This document shows, piece after piece, positions 27,249-35,899 of a stretch of 64,000 nt of DNA. Each line of letters begins with the position of its first letter. Positions within the stretch are counted from its first letter, which is position 1. Where the stretch lies: NCBI RefSeq assembly GCF_030814475.1, contig NZ_JAUSVF010000004.1, forward strand, positions 97,487 to 161,486, given 5' to 3'. Origin of the DNA: Pararhizobium capsulatum DSM 1112 (lineage in GTDB: Bacteria; Pseudomonadota; Alphaproteobacteria; Rhizobiales; Rhizobiaceae). The notes under the pieces were generated by a model. The model was not told where the DNA came from and searched no databases. It saw nothing but the letters and a program-made list of their open reading frames with translations. The translations under genes and the position numbers were made by a program.

Positions 27249-28698
27249 GACCGTCACCGCTATCCGCAAGGCCCATACCGTTGTGGCATTCGATGCCGCC
27301 ACGGCTACCCATGTCTATATGCATGACGCCGACGTCGCGTTTGATGAAACCGGCATTGTGCATGTGGGGGGCAACTATGATGGTCCCGCCGCGAACGAAA
27401 TCTCTGGTCGCAACCGCATGGTGATGCCGGGGCTGGTGAATGTGCATTGCCATTCGGGCGACGAACCCGTGGCCAAAGGCATCTTCGACGACCAGGGCAC
27501 ACAAGCGCTCTGGGGTAATGCTTTGTACGAGTATTCGGCGCTCCTGGATATCGATGATACTTCGCTTGAGGCAGCCCTGACGGTGATGGTCGGCGATCTG
27601 ATGCGCAGTGGCGTGACCACACTTTTGGATATCGCCGCTCCACACGCCAAATGGCTGCCAACGCTGGCAAAGAGCGGCGCGCGCGCCTATGTCGCACCGG
27701 GGTTCCGCGAAGCCCAGTGGCGCGTTGTCGACAGTCATCGCCTCGACTTCAACTGGGACAAGGCCAGGGGTCGCGATGCCTTCGCCCGTGCGCTTGAACT
27801 GGTCGATGAAGCACGGGCTCACGCCTGTGGCCGGCTCGGCGGCATCGTTGCACCATCACAAATCGAGACCTGCTCTCCAGAACTACTGATTGATGCGACA
27901 CAGGAGGCGCACAAACGCGGTATTCCGATAACCATTCACGCCGCCCAGACAATGACCGAACATGAAGAACTGTTGCGTCGAACGGGTCTGACAGCGGTGC
28001 AGTATATGGAACGCCTGGGCATTCTAGGCCCGAACCTCATCATCGGACACTGCATCTTTGTCGACAGCCATTCCTGGACGCGGCAGCGTACCGATCTCGA
28101 TCTCAAGCTGCTTGCCGAGCGTAAAGCAACCGTTGCCCATTGCCCGGTGACCTTTTCGCGCAGCGGCATGACTTTGGAGTCCGTTGGGCGTTATCGGCGC
28201 AATGGGGTCAATGTCGCGCTCGGGACCGATAGTTATCCTTTCAACATGCTCGAGGAAATGCGGCGAGCCCTGATCTGTTCGCGCGTCGCCGGCAAATCGG
28301 TGTTTGACATAGATACCGCTGGCATCCTTGAGGTCGCAACTCTTGCCGGGGCTAAGGCCCTTGGAAGAGGGGATCTCGGTCGTATCGCCAAGGGGGCCAA
28401 GGCCGATTTCTCCCTCATTGACCTCAACCACCACACCATGCAGCCAGTCTATGATCCGCTGCGCAACCTGATCCATTGTGCTGCCGAACGGGCGGTGGAA
28501 GCGGTCTATGTTGATGGCGCACGCGTTGTCGAGGGTGGTCGTCCGACGTTGCTTGACTATGACGGGGCGGTTGCAGCCTTGAAGGACGCTCAGGCGTATT
28601 GCTGCCGAAAGGCCGAAGCCAACGACCCACAGCGTCGCAAAATCGCTGCGCTAGCCCCAAAATCTCTGCCGGTGGCCAGCGGAAGCCGCGTGTTGTGA
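27241..28698 (+). CDS. TRZ/ATZ-type amidohydrolase (deaminase or hydrolase of a cyclic amidine)
   Basis: 485 residues of the amidohydrolase superfamily. Metal-site motifs are VMPGLVNVHCHSG (around 60-72), His in IPITIHAAQTMTEHEE (around 225), His in LIIGHCIFVDSHSW (around 265) and Asp in ALGTDSYPFNMLEEMRRA (around 330). The N- and C-terminal beta domain ends with VEAVYVDGARVVEGG. Such enzymes remove amino or chloro groups from cyclic amidines or ureides. The overlap with the permease gene indicates it acts on the imported compound; the substrate is unknown. Confidence 0.88.
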   Translation: MNKTVTAIRKAHTVVAFDAATATHVYMHDADVAFDETGIVHVGGNYDGPAANEISGRNRMVMPGLVNVHCHSGDEPVAKGIFDDQGTQALWGNALYEYSALLDIDDTSLEAALTVMVGDLMRSGVTTLLDIAAPHAKWLPTLAKSGARAYVAPGFREAQWRVVDSHRLDFNWDKARGRDAFARALELVDEARAHACGRLGGIVAPSQIETCSPELLIDATQEAHKRGIPITIHAAQTMTEHEELLRRTGLTAVQYMERLGILGPNLIIGHCIFVDSHSWTRQRTDLDLKLLAERKATVAHCPVTFSRSGMTLESVGRYRRNGVNVALGTDSYPFNMLEEMRRALICSRVAGKSVFDIDTAGILEVATLAGAKALGRGDLGRIAKGAKADFSLIDLNHHTMQPVYDPLRNLIHCAAERAVEAVYVDGARVVEGGRPTLLDYDGAVAALKDAQAYCCRKAEANDPQRRKIAALAPKSLPVASGSRVL

Positions 28699-29365
28699 CG
28701 TGCGCCCGATCTTGGGGTGGCAGCAGCAGGAATTTTCCGGGGTTTGGGCTCAGGTCGGCAGTGGGCCAACGAGCAGTTCATTAGCAAAATCCGGTCCTGG
28801 ATGCCGTTGACGCTGCGTGGGGATGCGCAACTTTTGTCTACAATATTTGGTGCTGATTGGCTGGCAATGCCGGCGGCTGCGAAGAGTGCAGAAGGTCTTG
28901 GCCCCCAAGGGACAACTTTTCGGCTCGGAGAAATTCAACAGCGTGAGCGGAGCGAGCAGCGTACGAACTCTGCTGGCGCTCAATCTCACACGTGCCGGCG
29001 GCAAGGCTTTCATTCACCGTCTCCTCTCGTTGCACGGCCTTTTTATCCGCCCATACGTTCAAATGCATAGGAGCCTGGGCTTGCCGGGAAGACGACGGAG
29101 CGGTGGTGGATATGGGTATGCGCGGCACGCGCCAGAACCTGGCTTTCTGATGCCAGCTCATCCCTTCCGAGACAGCCAGTCGCACGTGCAGATAAAGTTC
29201 CACGGTGTAAATCCCTTGTCCCTCCTGCGTCGATGCAGAAGGAAGATAGGTGGCCGGATTTTACTCCGCCCCTACGGCGAGATTATCGCGCCGTTACCGT
29301 GGCCGACTTTGCACCGCCGCTCTCAGCCAGGACCGTCGTTGGAAGCGAAGCCGATAGCATTCCGT
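28699..29365. other. 667-bp stretch without a recognised gene
   Basis: Several open frames occur, the longest reading antisense into the next gene, but none has a domain or ribosome site I recognise. It separates the rightward transporter unit from the end of the long leftward operon; the two transcripts converge here. No strong terminator was found by eye. Confidence 0.4.
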
Positions 29366-30157
29366 CTAAAGTTCTATTTCCGCATGACCTTCGATGAAAA
29401 ATATGCAGCTGCCTTCCAGTTCGACACGGTCGCCGGAGAGACGACATGTCACTTCGCCACCGCGTTGCGAAGCCTGGTAGGCGCGGAATGCCGATTTGCC
29501 GGTCTTGGCTGCCCAGTATGGTGCCAGCATGCAGTGCGCGGCACCTGTCACCGGATCTTCCGGGATCCCCTTCGCGGGAGCGAAGTACCGGCTCACGAAA
29601 TCAAAACCTTCGTCGCCTTGGGCGGTAACGATCAAGCCCGGACGATCAAAACCTGAGATTGCCGCGAAATCCGGTCTAAGTTCACGCACTGTCTTGGCAT
29701 TGTCCAGCAACACGAGATAGTTGTATTGGCTGCTGTAAACTTCGACAGGCGTTGCGTTCAGCGCGGAAGCCATGGCCGCAGGGATCATCACCTTTTCAGA
29801 CTGCCTGGATGGAAAATCCAGGACGTACCTGCCGTCGTTGCGCCAAACATTCAAGATACCGCTCGCCGTGCTGAACGACACGGTGTCGCCTTTTACGTCG
29901 AGACGCTCCAGCACGACGGCCGCACTTGCAAGAGTAGCGTGGCCGCACAGCGGCACCTCCACGGCAGGCGTGAACCAACGAAGGTGATAGTCCTTCTCCC
30001 TGGGAACCAGGAAAGCCGTTTCCGGGAGATTGTTCTCTGCTGCGATCGTTTGCAAGACCTCGTCGCTCGGGAAGCTGGGCAAGACCATGACGGCCGCCGG
30101 GTTTCCCTTGAAACGGGTCGTGGTAAACGCATCGATCTGAAAAAATGGTACTTGCAT
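29366..30157 (-). CDS. PhzF-family isomerase-like protein
   Basis: 263 residues with the diaminopimelate-epimerase-like fold of PhzF: FTTTRFKGNPAAVMVLP at the N-terminus, the catalytic-type Glu in ENNLPETAFLV (around 45), VPLCGHATLASAAVV (around 70) and DPVTGAAHCMLAPYWA near residue 210. Members isomerise small unsaturated or aminocyclic acids; most are uncharacterised. It is the last gene of the leftward operon. Its ATG lies inside an 11-base direct repeat that flanks a 45-base hairpin. Confidence 0.9.
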   Translation of the reverse strand: MQVPFFQIDAFTTTRFKGNPAAVMVLPSFPSDEVLQTIAAENNLPETAFLVPREKDYHLRWFTPAVEVPLCGHATLASAAVVLERLDVKGDTVSFSTASGILNVWRNDGRYVLDFPSRQSEKVMIPAAMASALNATPVEVYSSQYNYLVLLDNAKTVRELRPDFAAISGFDRPGLIVTAQGDEGFDFVSRYFAPAKGIPEDPVTGAAHCMLAPYWAAKTGKSAFRAYQASQRGGEVTCRLSGDRVELEGSCIFFIEGHAEIEL

Positions 30158-30172
30158 CTTATGACTTCCAAA

Positions 30173-30217
30173 GCAGCGTCAGGCCTGACTTTTGCACAAA
30201 GTCAGGCCTGACGCTGC
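30173..30217. repeat. Perfect 20-bp inverted repeat flanked by 11-bp direct repeats
   Basis: Stem arms 30173-30192 and 30198-30217 are perfectly complementary with a 5-base loop (TGCAC). Each arm contains the palindrome GTCAGGCCTGAC. TGCATCTTATG occurs on both sides (30153-30163 and 30215-30225), the first copy covering the phzF-like start. It lies in the 71-bp gap between the SDR and PhzF genes, so it may act as an operator, an mRNA stabiliser or a small inserted repeat. Confidence 0.7.
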
Positions 30218-30228
30218 ATCTTATGGCG

Positions 30229-31011
30229 TTAAACTCCGCGAATTGCGCCACCATCGACCCTGATTTTCGATCCAGTCACATAGGATGCGCGCTCAGATGC
30301 CAGAAACACGGCAACATCCGCAAACTCTTCCGGGCGTCCGTAACGGCCGACAGGGATGCCCGCGGCAGATGCGGCAGCCACATCGGCAACGCTTCGCTCG
30401 GATCGTTTTGCAGCGTTTGCGTCAAGCTCGTCGACGCGCTGTGTGTGAATACGCCCGGGCAGGAGGACGTTCACGGTGACGCCGTCGGCGGCGACTTCTT
30501 CTGCGAGCGTTTTCGACCAACCGACGATGGCCGAGCGGATCCCGTTTGAGAGTGCCAGCCGCGGGATCGGTTGTTCCACGCCGGAGGATGTCAGGGTGAT
30601 GATCCGGCCCCAATTTTTTGTCCGCATCGGAGGCAGCAGCCGGCCGGTCAGATGAAAGAGGTTTGCGGCCATTGTCTCGAACTGAGCAAGCCAGTCGGTC
30701 CGCGAAGCGTCAAGAGCGGCGGCCGGAGGCGGGCCACCGGTGTTATTGATCAGGATATCGACGCCACCCTTTGCCAGAAGGCGGTCACAAAGGTCATCGA
30801 TGCTCGCGAGATCGCCGAGATCAAGCTGCGTAGGCATGACCGGACCAGCGCCCTGCGGCAAAGCGTTGGCCCAGGTTTCTATCTTGTCGACTGACCTTGC
30901 CGCCGCAAAGACGGTTGCGCCTTCCTGCGCGAGGCCGGCAGCGATAGCAGCGCCCAGGCCGCGGCTTGCGCCGAGCACGAGGGCTGTCTTGTTCTCAAGT
31001 CCGAGTTTCAT
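30229..31011 (-). CDS. Divergent short-chain dehydrogenase/reductase
   Basis: 260 residues. The Rossmann motif LGASRGLGAAIA (around residues 13-24) and NNTGGPPP (around 88) are intact, and the end VTGSKIRVDGGAIRGV is typical. The catalytic YxxxK is not present: the region after TLTSSGVEQPIPRLAL reads SNGIR. SDRs with this replacement form a known but uncharacterised subgroup, so activity may be changed or lost. The start overlaps the preceding DapA-like stop by 4 bases. Confidence 0.85.
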   Translation of the reverse strand: MKLGLENKTALVLGASRGLGAAIAAGLAQEGATVFAAARSVDKIETWANALPQGAGPVMPTQLDLGDLASIDDLCDRLLAKGGVDILINNTGGPPPAAALDASRTDWLAQFETMAANLFHLTGRLLPPMRTKNWGRIITLTSSGVEQPIPRLALSNGIRSAIVGWSKTLAEEVAADGVTVNVLLPGRIHTQRVDELDANAAKRSERSVADVAAASAAGIPVGRYGRPEEFADVAVFLASERASYVTGSKIRVDGGAIRGV

Positions 31012-31952
31012 TGGCCAAGCTCCTGCAGTCGTTCGGTCTGTCGTTCGATGAGCCGTTCGATTTCGTAGATGTCGTCCTTCGAAAGGCTGGCACCGGGTTT
31101 GCGCAGAGCAGCGGACGCGATCGCGCCGCGCTTAGCCATGATATATTTGCGGATCGAAAGTCCGAGACCGGGCTGCTGCTCGTAACGCGCCAGCGGCAGA
31201 TAGGCGTCGAAGATATCCTGTGCCCGGGCAAGGTCGCCTTCGCGCTGGAAACGCACGACGTCCCGCATCATTTCGGGATAGGCAAAGCCGGTCATCGCGC
31301 CATCGGCGCCGCGCGCCATTTCTTCCGGCAGGAACATGCCGCCATTGCCGCAAAGGATCGAGATACGGCGCTTGCCGTGCGTTTCCGCAGCTTTGCGTAA
31401 GGCGGTGATCTTGCTAAGGCCCGGCCAGTCTTCATGCTTGAGGCAAACGCAGGTGGGCACCTGGTCGATGATGGTTTGAATTACCGAAACCGGGATCGTC
31501 ACGGAGGTGACGAGCGGAAAATCCTGAAGAACGAAGGGAACGTCGCCAAGAAAATCGGCTGCCTGCTGGTAATAGCCGACGATTTGCTGGTCGTTTCGAA
31601 GCGTCGGCGGCGGGGCAATCATCACGCCGGCCGCACCCTCACCCATTATCATGTCGGTCAGCGTCTTCATCGGAGCGAAACCCCCGGACGAAACGCCTGC
31701 GATCACCGGCACGCGGCCATCAACGCGCTTCAGGGTGCGCCTCACGTAAGTTTGCGATTCCTCCGTCGTCAGCTTCTGGGCCTCGCCCATCATTCCGAGC
31801 ACAGTCAATCCGGTGGCGCCACGGTCCAGGTAAAAATCGATCATCCGATCGGTGCTGTCGAGATCGAGCGCGCCGGTGTCGGTGAACGGTGTCAGCGCGA
31901 TAATATAGACGCCGTTTGCGTCCTCTGTCAGTCTTGCCATGGGAGTCCTCAT
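31008..31952 (-). CDS. DapA/N-acetylneuraminate-lyase family protein
   Basis: 314 residues of the class I aldolase (beta/alpha)8 family. GMMGEAQKLTTEES (around 55) is the substrate carboxylate loop, and the Schiff-base Lys is in CVCLKHEDWPG (around 175). The family cleaves or condenses pyruvate or 2-oxoacids, or acts as hydratase or deaminase. Two starts are possible: ATG 31952, overlapping the upstream stop as ATGA, or ATG 31940 with GAGGA before it. It lies in the heterocycle-type operon between an amidohydrolase and an SDR. Confidence 0.9.
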   Translation of the reverse strand: MRTPMARLTEDANGVYIIALTPFTDTGALDLDSTDRMIDFYLDRGATGLTVLGMMGEAQKLTTEESQTYVRRTLKRVDGRVPVIAGVSSGGFAPMKTLTDMIMGEGAAGVMIAPPPTLRNDQQIVGYYQQAADFLGDVPFVLQDFPLVTSVTIPVSVIQTIIDQVPTCVCLKHEDWPGLSKITALRKAAETHGKRRISILCGNGGMFLPEEMARGADGAMTGFAYPEMMRDVVRFQREGDLARAQDIFDAYLPLARYEQQPGLGLSIRKYIMAKRGAIASAALRKPGASLSKDDIYEIERLIERQTERLQELGQ

Positions 31953-33409
31953 TCGACGGAAGGGGTTGCGTTCGGATAGCGGGCCGCGCCGAAGAAGCCT
32001 TCGGGCAGGCCGATCATCGATTTCAGGTTCATGCGCGCAACAAGCGCGTCCGCTTCGCGATTGGCGGCGGCGAGGATTGCAGTTGCGTCTGCCTTCGCCG
32101 GTCGACCGGCCTCCAACAGCACTTCGCCATCGATCACAACCATATCGACATCGTTGCCGTTGGCAAAATAAACGGTGCGGAAAACCGGCATCTGGAACGG
32201 CGCCAGATGAGGACGGTCCATGTCGATGACGACGACGTCGGCCCTCTTGCCGGCCTCGAGTGAGCCGATCTCCCCATCGAGGCCAAGTGCCTTTGCGGCA
32301 TCGATGGTTGCCATTTCAAGGACTTTGCCGGGTGGCAGGACGGAAGGGTCGCGGAAGAATGTCCGGTGATAATGCATGCATTGCTGCATGTGGCGGAACA
32401 TGTCGGAAGAGCGATCCGGTGCCGTGGCGTCAGAGCCGAGCGCTACGACTGCGCCGGCTTCGATCAGTTCGATTGCCGGGCATCGACCGAGAATCGAGGC
32501 GATCGCGCTGGGATTGTGCGCAATGCGCGTGCCGGTATCCGCAACGATCTGGATTTCTTCTGCGCTGAGGTCGATCGCATGCGACAGTAGCGCATCCGGA
32601 CCCAGCATGCCGATATCCTTCGCCCGCGCAACCGAGCCACGCCAATGGCCGTCCTGGGTGAAGATGACACCGGCGTCACGCGACAGAGCCCGCATCGTCC
32701 GCGTCTGGGAAACGGCAGCTTCATAGTCGCTGGCGGAGAGCGTTTCGGCGTGCTCGTCGCGAAGCACGGGTGTCAGTAGGGCAATGCGCATGCGCCCCTT
32801 GCCGTGCCAGCTTTCCAGCAGCGAGCGCGAGACTGTGAACTGATCCTGGAATGTGACAGCTTTTTCATGGCGCTTGCTTCCATCCCAACGTGCATAGGTG
32901 CGCGGATGGGGCGGGCGCGTAGAACCGACCGCAACCACGGAACGTGTACCGATGGCGGCCACGGCCTCGCAATGGGCATGACCATAGACAGGATCGTCGG
33001 TACGCATGATCGTGTCGCCGCCACCGAGCAGCGATACGCCGCAGGTCACGCCAAAGCGAAGCCGTTCCAGGGCGGCAAGCTGCGCTTCGGCATACCAGAA
33101 TTCTGGCGTCGCGCCGACGGTATAGGCCGTGTTGACAATCTCTTCCCAGCAACCGGCCTGTTCCATGCCCATCGTCTTGATCAGGCCGTGGCCGGCATGG
33201 GCGTGGACGTCGATCAGGCCGGGCATGACAACCTTGCCGGAGGTATCGATGGTGCGGCCGGCACGATAGCGCGATGCCAACACATCTGCGGAGCCGACGT
33301 CGATAATCCGGTCGGCGAGCACCGCGACAGCGCCATAGTCGATCACCTGGCGGCTGGCATCCATGGTGATGACGGTTCCGCCGGAAAACAGCAGGTCGAT
33401 ATCAATCAC
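31949..33409 (-). CDS. Amidohydrolase, TRZ/ATZ-like
   Basis: 486 residues from GTG 33409, which has AGGAAGGG upstream and overlaps the preceding stop by 8 bases; longer in-frame starts fall inside the SBP-like gene. Metal motifs are VMPGLIDVHAHAGHG (around 60), a downstream His in DALLSHAIDLSAEE (around 285) and Asp in VVALGSDATAPDRSSDMF (around 340). The N- and C-terminal beta-sandwich is intact (GKRADVVVIDMD). It probably hydrolyses or deaminates a cyclic nitrogen compound brought in by the adjacent transporter. It is only distantly like the amidohydrolase at 27241. Confidence 0.9.
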   Translation of the reverse strand: MIDIDLLFSGGTVITMDASRQVIDYGAVAVLADRIIDVGSADVLASRYRAGRTIDTSGKVVMPGLIDVHAHAGHGLIKTMGMEQAGCWEEIVNTAYTVGATPEFWYAEAQLAALERLRFGVTCGVSLLGGGDTIMRTDDPVYGHAHCEAVAAIGTRSVVAVGSTRPPHPRTYARWDGSKRHEKAVTFQDQFTVSRSLLESWHGKGRMRIALLTPVLRDEHAETLSASDYEAAVSQTRTMRALSRDAGVIFTQDGHWRGSVARAKDIGMLGPDALLSHAIDLSAEEIQIVADTGTRIAHNPSAIASILGRCPAIELIEAGAVVALGSDATAPDRSSDMFRHMQQCMHYHRTFFRDPSVLPPGKVLEMATIDAAKALGLDGEIGSLEAGKRADVVVIDMDRPHLAPFQMPVFRTVYFANGNDVDMVVIDGEVLLEAGRPAKADATAILAAANREADALVARMNLKSMIGLPEGFFGAARYPNATPSVE

Positions 33410-34874
33410 GACTTTTCCCTTCCTGGCCAAAACCGGGCAGCGCCGTGACGTCGAGGACGGCGTCTGGGCGCATGCGCCAGTCCGGATGGTCGCCGGCCAA
33501 TCCCGTGACACGTAAGGGGTTATAGAGATAGAGCCAAGGCGGATTCGTTTGCAGCAACCGATAGGCGTTTTGGTAAATCGCCCCGCGCGTGGTGCCGCTC
33601 GTGGTGCGCCGTCCCGCGTCGATCAGCTGCTCCACCTCGCTGTTGTCATAACCGAGCCACCAGGAGCCGCGAGCACGTGCGTCGATCTTTTCGGCTAGCA
33701 CGCGGAACGTGCTGAGCGGACTGGAATCGAAGACACACATGTCACGCACCTGTTTCAAGCGCACCCCATGAGCATACGCCTCGCGGTCTTCGTGGCGATG
33801 GACGCGGAAGGATATGCCGATTTCCAAGAGTTGCCGCTCAACGGCAGCGGTCAGCGTTTCCGCTTCGTCCGGCAGATGTGTCGGGCAGTCTACCTCGATG
33901 ACGAGACCATCGGCATGGCCCGCCGCCGCCAGCAGGAGCTTTGCTTCGGAGAGATCGCGTTCCAGACCGCCGGTGGCATCCGTGACGCCGAAATGTGCGG
34001 GGCTCACAAAACCGGTCAGTGGCCGAGCGGCACCAGCGACGACCGTGTCGACCAACGCCTGCCGGTCGAGCGCGAGATTGGCTGCGCGCCGAACGCGCTG
34101 ATCGGCGAACGGTCCGCTGGTGCTGTTGAAGAGGTAGATGATCGAGACAGGAACCAACGAGACGGCGCGGGTAAAGCCATCGCTGCGATCAAGCGCATGG
34201 GACTGCTGGAAATCGAGGCTATTTGCGACCTGCGCTTGGCCAGCAACAAGCATATCCTGACGTCGGTCTGCATCCGGTTCGAAAACAAAACGGATCTGCT
34301 CGTTTGCAGGTTGCTTGCCATGCCAGCCGTCGAAACGGCGGCCGGTGATGTCGTGGCCGTCGCGGAAATTCTCGAAACGGTAGGGACCTGTGCCGACCGG
34401 TACCGAGACATCGCCGCCTTCGTAGCGGTCGAGTGCACCGGGCGCGATGACATAGCCGTAAACAAGGACGTCAAGAAGATCGGCCATGGGACGAGCGAGG
34501 GCGATTTCGACCGTCCTGGCATCTAGGGCAGTGATCAGCGCATCGCCGAGATATTGGTACCAAACGCCGGGTGCACCCAGCGTGTACCCCTTGTCTGCGC
34601 GTGACATCCGGCGCAGCGAAAGGATGACTGCATCGGCATTGCAGGTGGTCCCGTCGTGGAAGGTCAGGGCCTCGCGCAGGCGGAATGTCCATGTCCGGGC
34701 ATCGTCTGACACGTGCCAACGCTCAGCGAGTGCAGGAATGTAGCTGCCGTCTTGGCCATACCGCACGAGGCCATCGAAGAAGGCGTCGAAGACGCATAGC
34801 ACGTCGTTTGCGTCCGTGCAGTCGTGCGGGTCTTCAAGCCGCAGCCGCGGTTGGGCGATTGTCGCTGTGTTCAT
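33402..34874 (-). CDS. Family 5 peptide-type SBP homologue lacking a signal peptide
   Basis: 490 residues with the SBP_bac_5 domain: LVRYGQDGSYIPALAERWHV, TWTFRLREALTFHDGTTCNA, VPVGTGPYRFENF and RRAANLALDRQALVDTV. The N-terminus (MNTATIAQPRLRLEDPHDCT) has no hydrophobic signal or lipobox. ATG 34874 overlaps the upstream ATPase stop as ATGA, and GGAGG precedes it, so this start looks real. Upstream in-frame codons overlap the ATPase gene and add only an Arg-rich stretch. It may be a cytoplasmic ligand-binding protein or a degenerate SBP; a normal SBP is encoded at 38819. Confidence 0.85.
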   Translation of the reverse strand: MNTATIAQPRLRLEDPHDCTDANDVLCVFDAFFDGLVRYGQDGSYIPALAERWHVSDDARTWTFRLREALTFHDGTTCNADAVILSLRRMSRADKGYTLGAPGVWYQYLGDALITALDARTVEIALARPMADLLDVLVYGYVIAPGALDRYEGGDVSVPVGTGPYRFENFRDGHDITGRRFDGWHGKQPANEQIRFVFEPDADRRQDMLVAGQAQVANSLDFQQSHALDRSDGFTRAVSLVPVSIIYLFNSTSGPFADQRVRRAANLALDRQALVDTVVAGAARPLTGFVSPAHFGVTDATGGLERDLSEAKLLLAAAGHADGLVIEVDCPTHLPDEAETLTAAVERQLLEIGISFRVHRHEDREAYAHGVRLKQVRDMCVFDSSPLSTFRVLAEKIDARARGSWWLGYDNSEVEQLIDAGRRTTSGTTRGAIYQNAYRLLQTNPPWLYLYNPLRVTGLAGDHPDWRMRPDAVLDVTALPGFGQEGKSRD

Positions 34875-35899
34875 GACGGGAAAGCCTCCGGGGCGGGATC
34901 GTGCAGATGGCAGGCAACGCTGCCGCCGCCGGGCTGCGGGCGAAGCGCCGGGCGCTCCACCGCGCATCGCGAGAAGGCGAGGGGACAGCGGGTTCTGAAG
35001 CAGCAGCCCGAGGGCAGGTTCAATGCGCTCGGCACCTCGCCGGCGATTTCCACGTCAGGCTTTCGCAGCGACTTGTCGACGCTCGGCGCTGCGGAGAGCA
35101 AGGCTTGCGTGTAGGGATGTCGCGGATTGGTAAAGAGCTGGTCGCGCGAGGCCGTCTCGACCATGAAGCCGAGATACATGACGGCAATCCGGTCGGCGAT
35201 ATGGTGAACCACCGACAGGTCATGGGATACGAAAAGATAGGACAGCCCGAACTCGTCGCGCAGATCCATCATGAGGTTGAGGATCTGCGCTTGGATCGAG
35301 ACGTCGAGCGCAGACACCGGCTCGTCGGCTATGATCAACTTGGGCCGCACCGACAATGCGCGCGCGATCCCAATGCGCTGGCGCTGGCCGCCGGAGAATT
35401 GATGGGGATAGCGGTTTGCCTGTTCGGCGTTGAGACCAACACGTCCGAGCAACCTGATCGCCTCCGCCTCGAGTTCCCGGCCGCTCATTTTCCTGTCCGA
35501 ATGCGCGCGCATCGGTTCGATGACGATGTCCTTGATGCGCTGCCGCGGGTTGAGAGACGCGTAAGGATCCTGGAAGATCATCTGGAGTTTACGCCGGAAT
35601 GGCCGCAGTTCCTTCTGGCCGAGGCTGGAAACCTCTGTTCCGTCGATATTGATTTCGCCGGATGTCGGGGCGTGTATGCGCGCTATGGTCTTTGCGACGG
35701 TCGATTTTCCACAGCCGGATTCCCCCACGAGCGCCAGCACTTCGCCGGGCGCAATCGACAGCGACACACCGTTGACCGCGTTCAACACTTTTTGGGGTGC
35801 AAGCAGCTTCCCACCGCCGATCTGCAGGCGATCGAAAAAACCGTCGCTGATGGGGAAAGCTTTCACGAGGTTGCGGACCTCAAGCACGGGTTGCATCAT
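34871..35899 (-). CDS. Dipeptide/oligopeptide-type ABC ATPase (DppF/OppF)
   Basis: 342 residues. Walker A GESGCGKST (around 60), signature FSGGQRQRIGIARAL (around 170) and Walker B LIIADEPVSALD are intact. The C-terminal oligopeptide-type extension has the Cys cluster CCFRTRCPLAFSRC near residue 310, as in OppF/DppF. It overlaps the preceding DppD-like gene by 4 bases. With its partner it drives the permeases at 36898-38743. Confidence 0.93.
   Translation of the reverse strand: MMQPVLEVRNLVKAFPISDGFFDRLQIGGGKLLAPQKVLNAVNGVSLSIAPGEVLALVGESGCGKSTVAKTIARIHAPTSGEINIDGTEVSSLGQKELRPFRRKLQMIFQDPYASLNPRQRIKDIVIEPMRAHSDRKMSGRELEAEAIRLLGRVGLNAEQANRYPHQFSGGQRQRIGIARALSVRPKLIIADEPVSALDVSIQAQILNLMMDLRDEFGLSYLFVSHDLSVVHHIADRIAVMYLGFMVETASRDQLFTNPRHPYTQALLSAAPSVDKSLRKPDVEIAGEVPSALNLPSGCCFRTRCPLAFSRCAVERPALRPQPGGGSVACHLHDPAPEAFPS

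Noticed and set aside
28817..29656. Open frame of 279 residues crossing into the PhzF-like gene
   Set aside because: Its second half is antisense to a clear gene and the first half has no domain or ribosome site.
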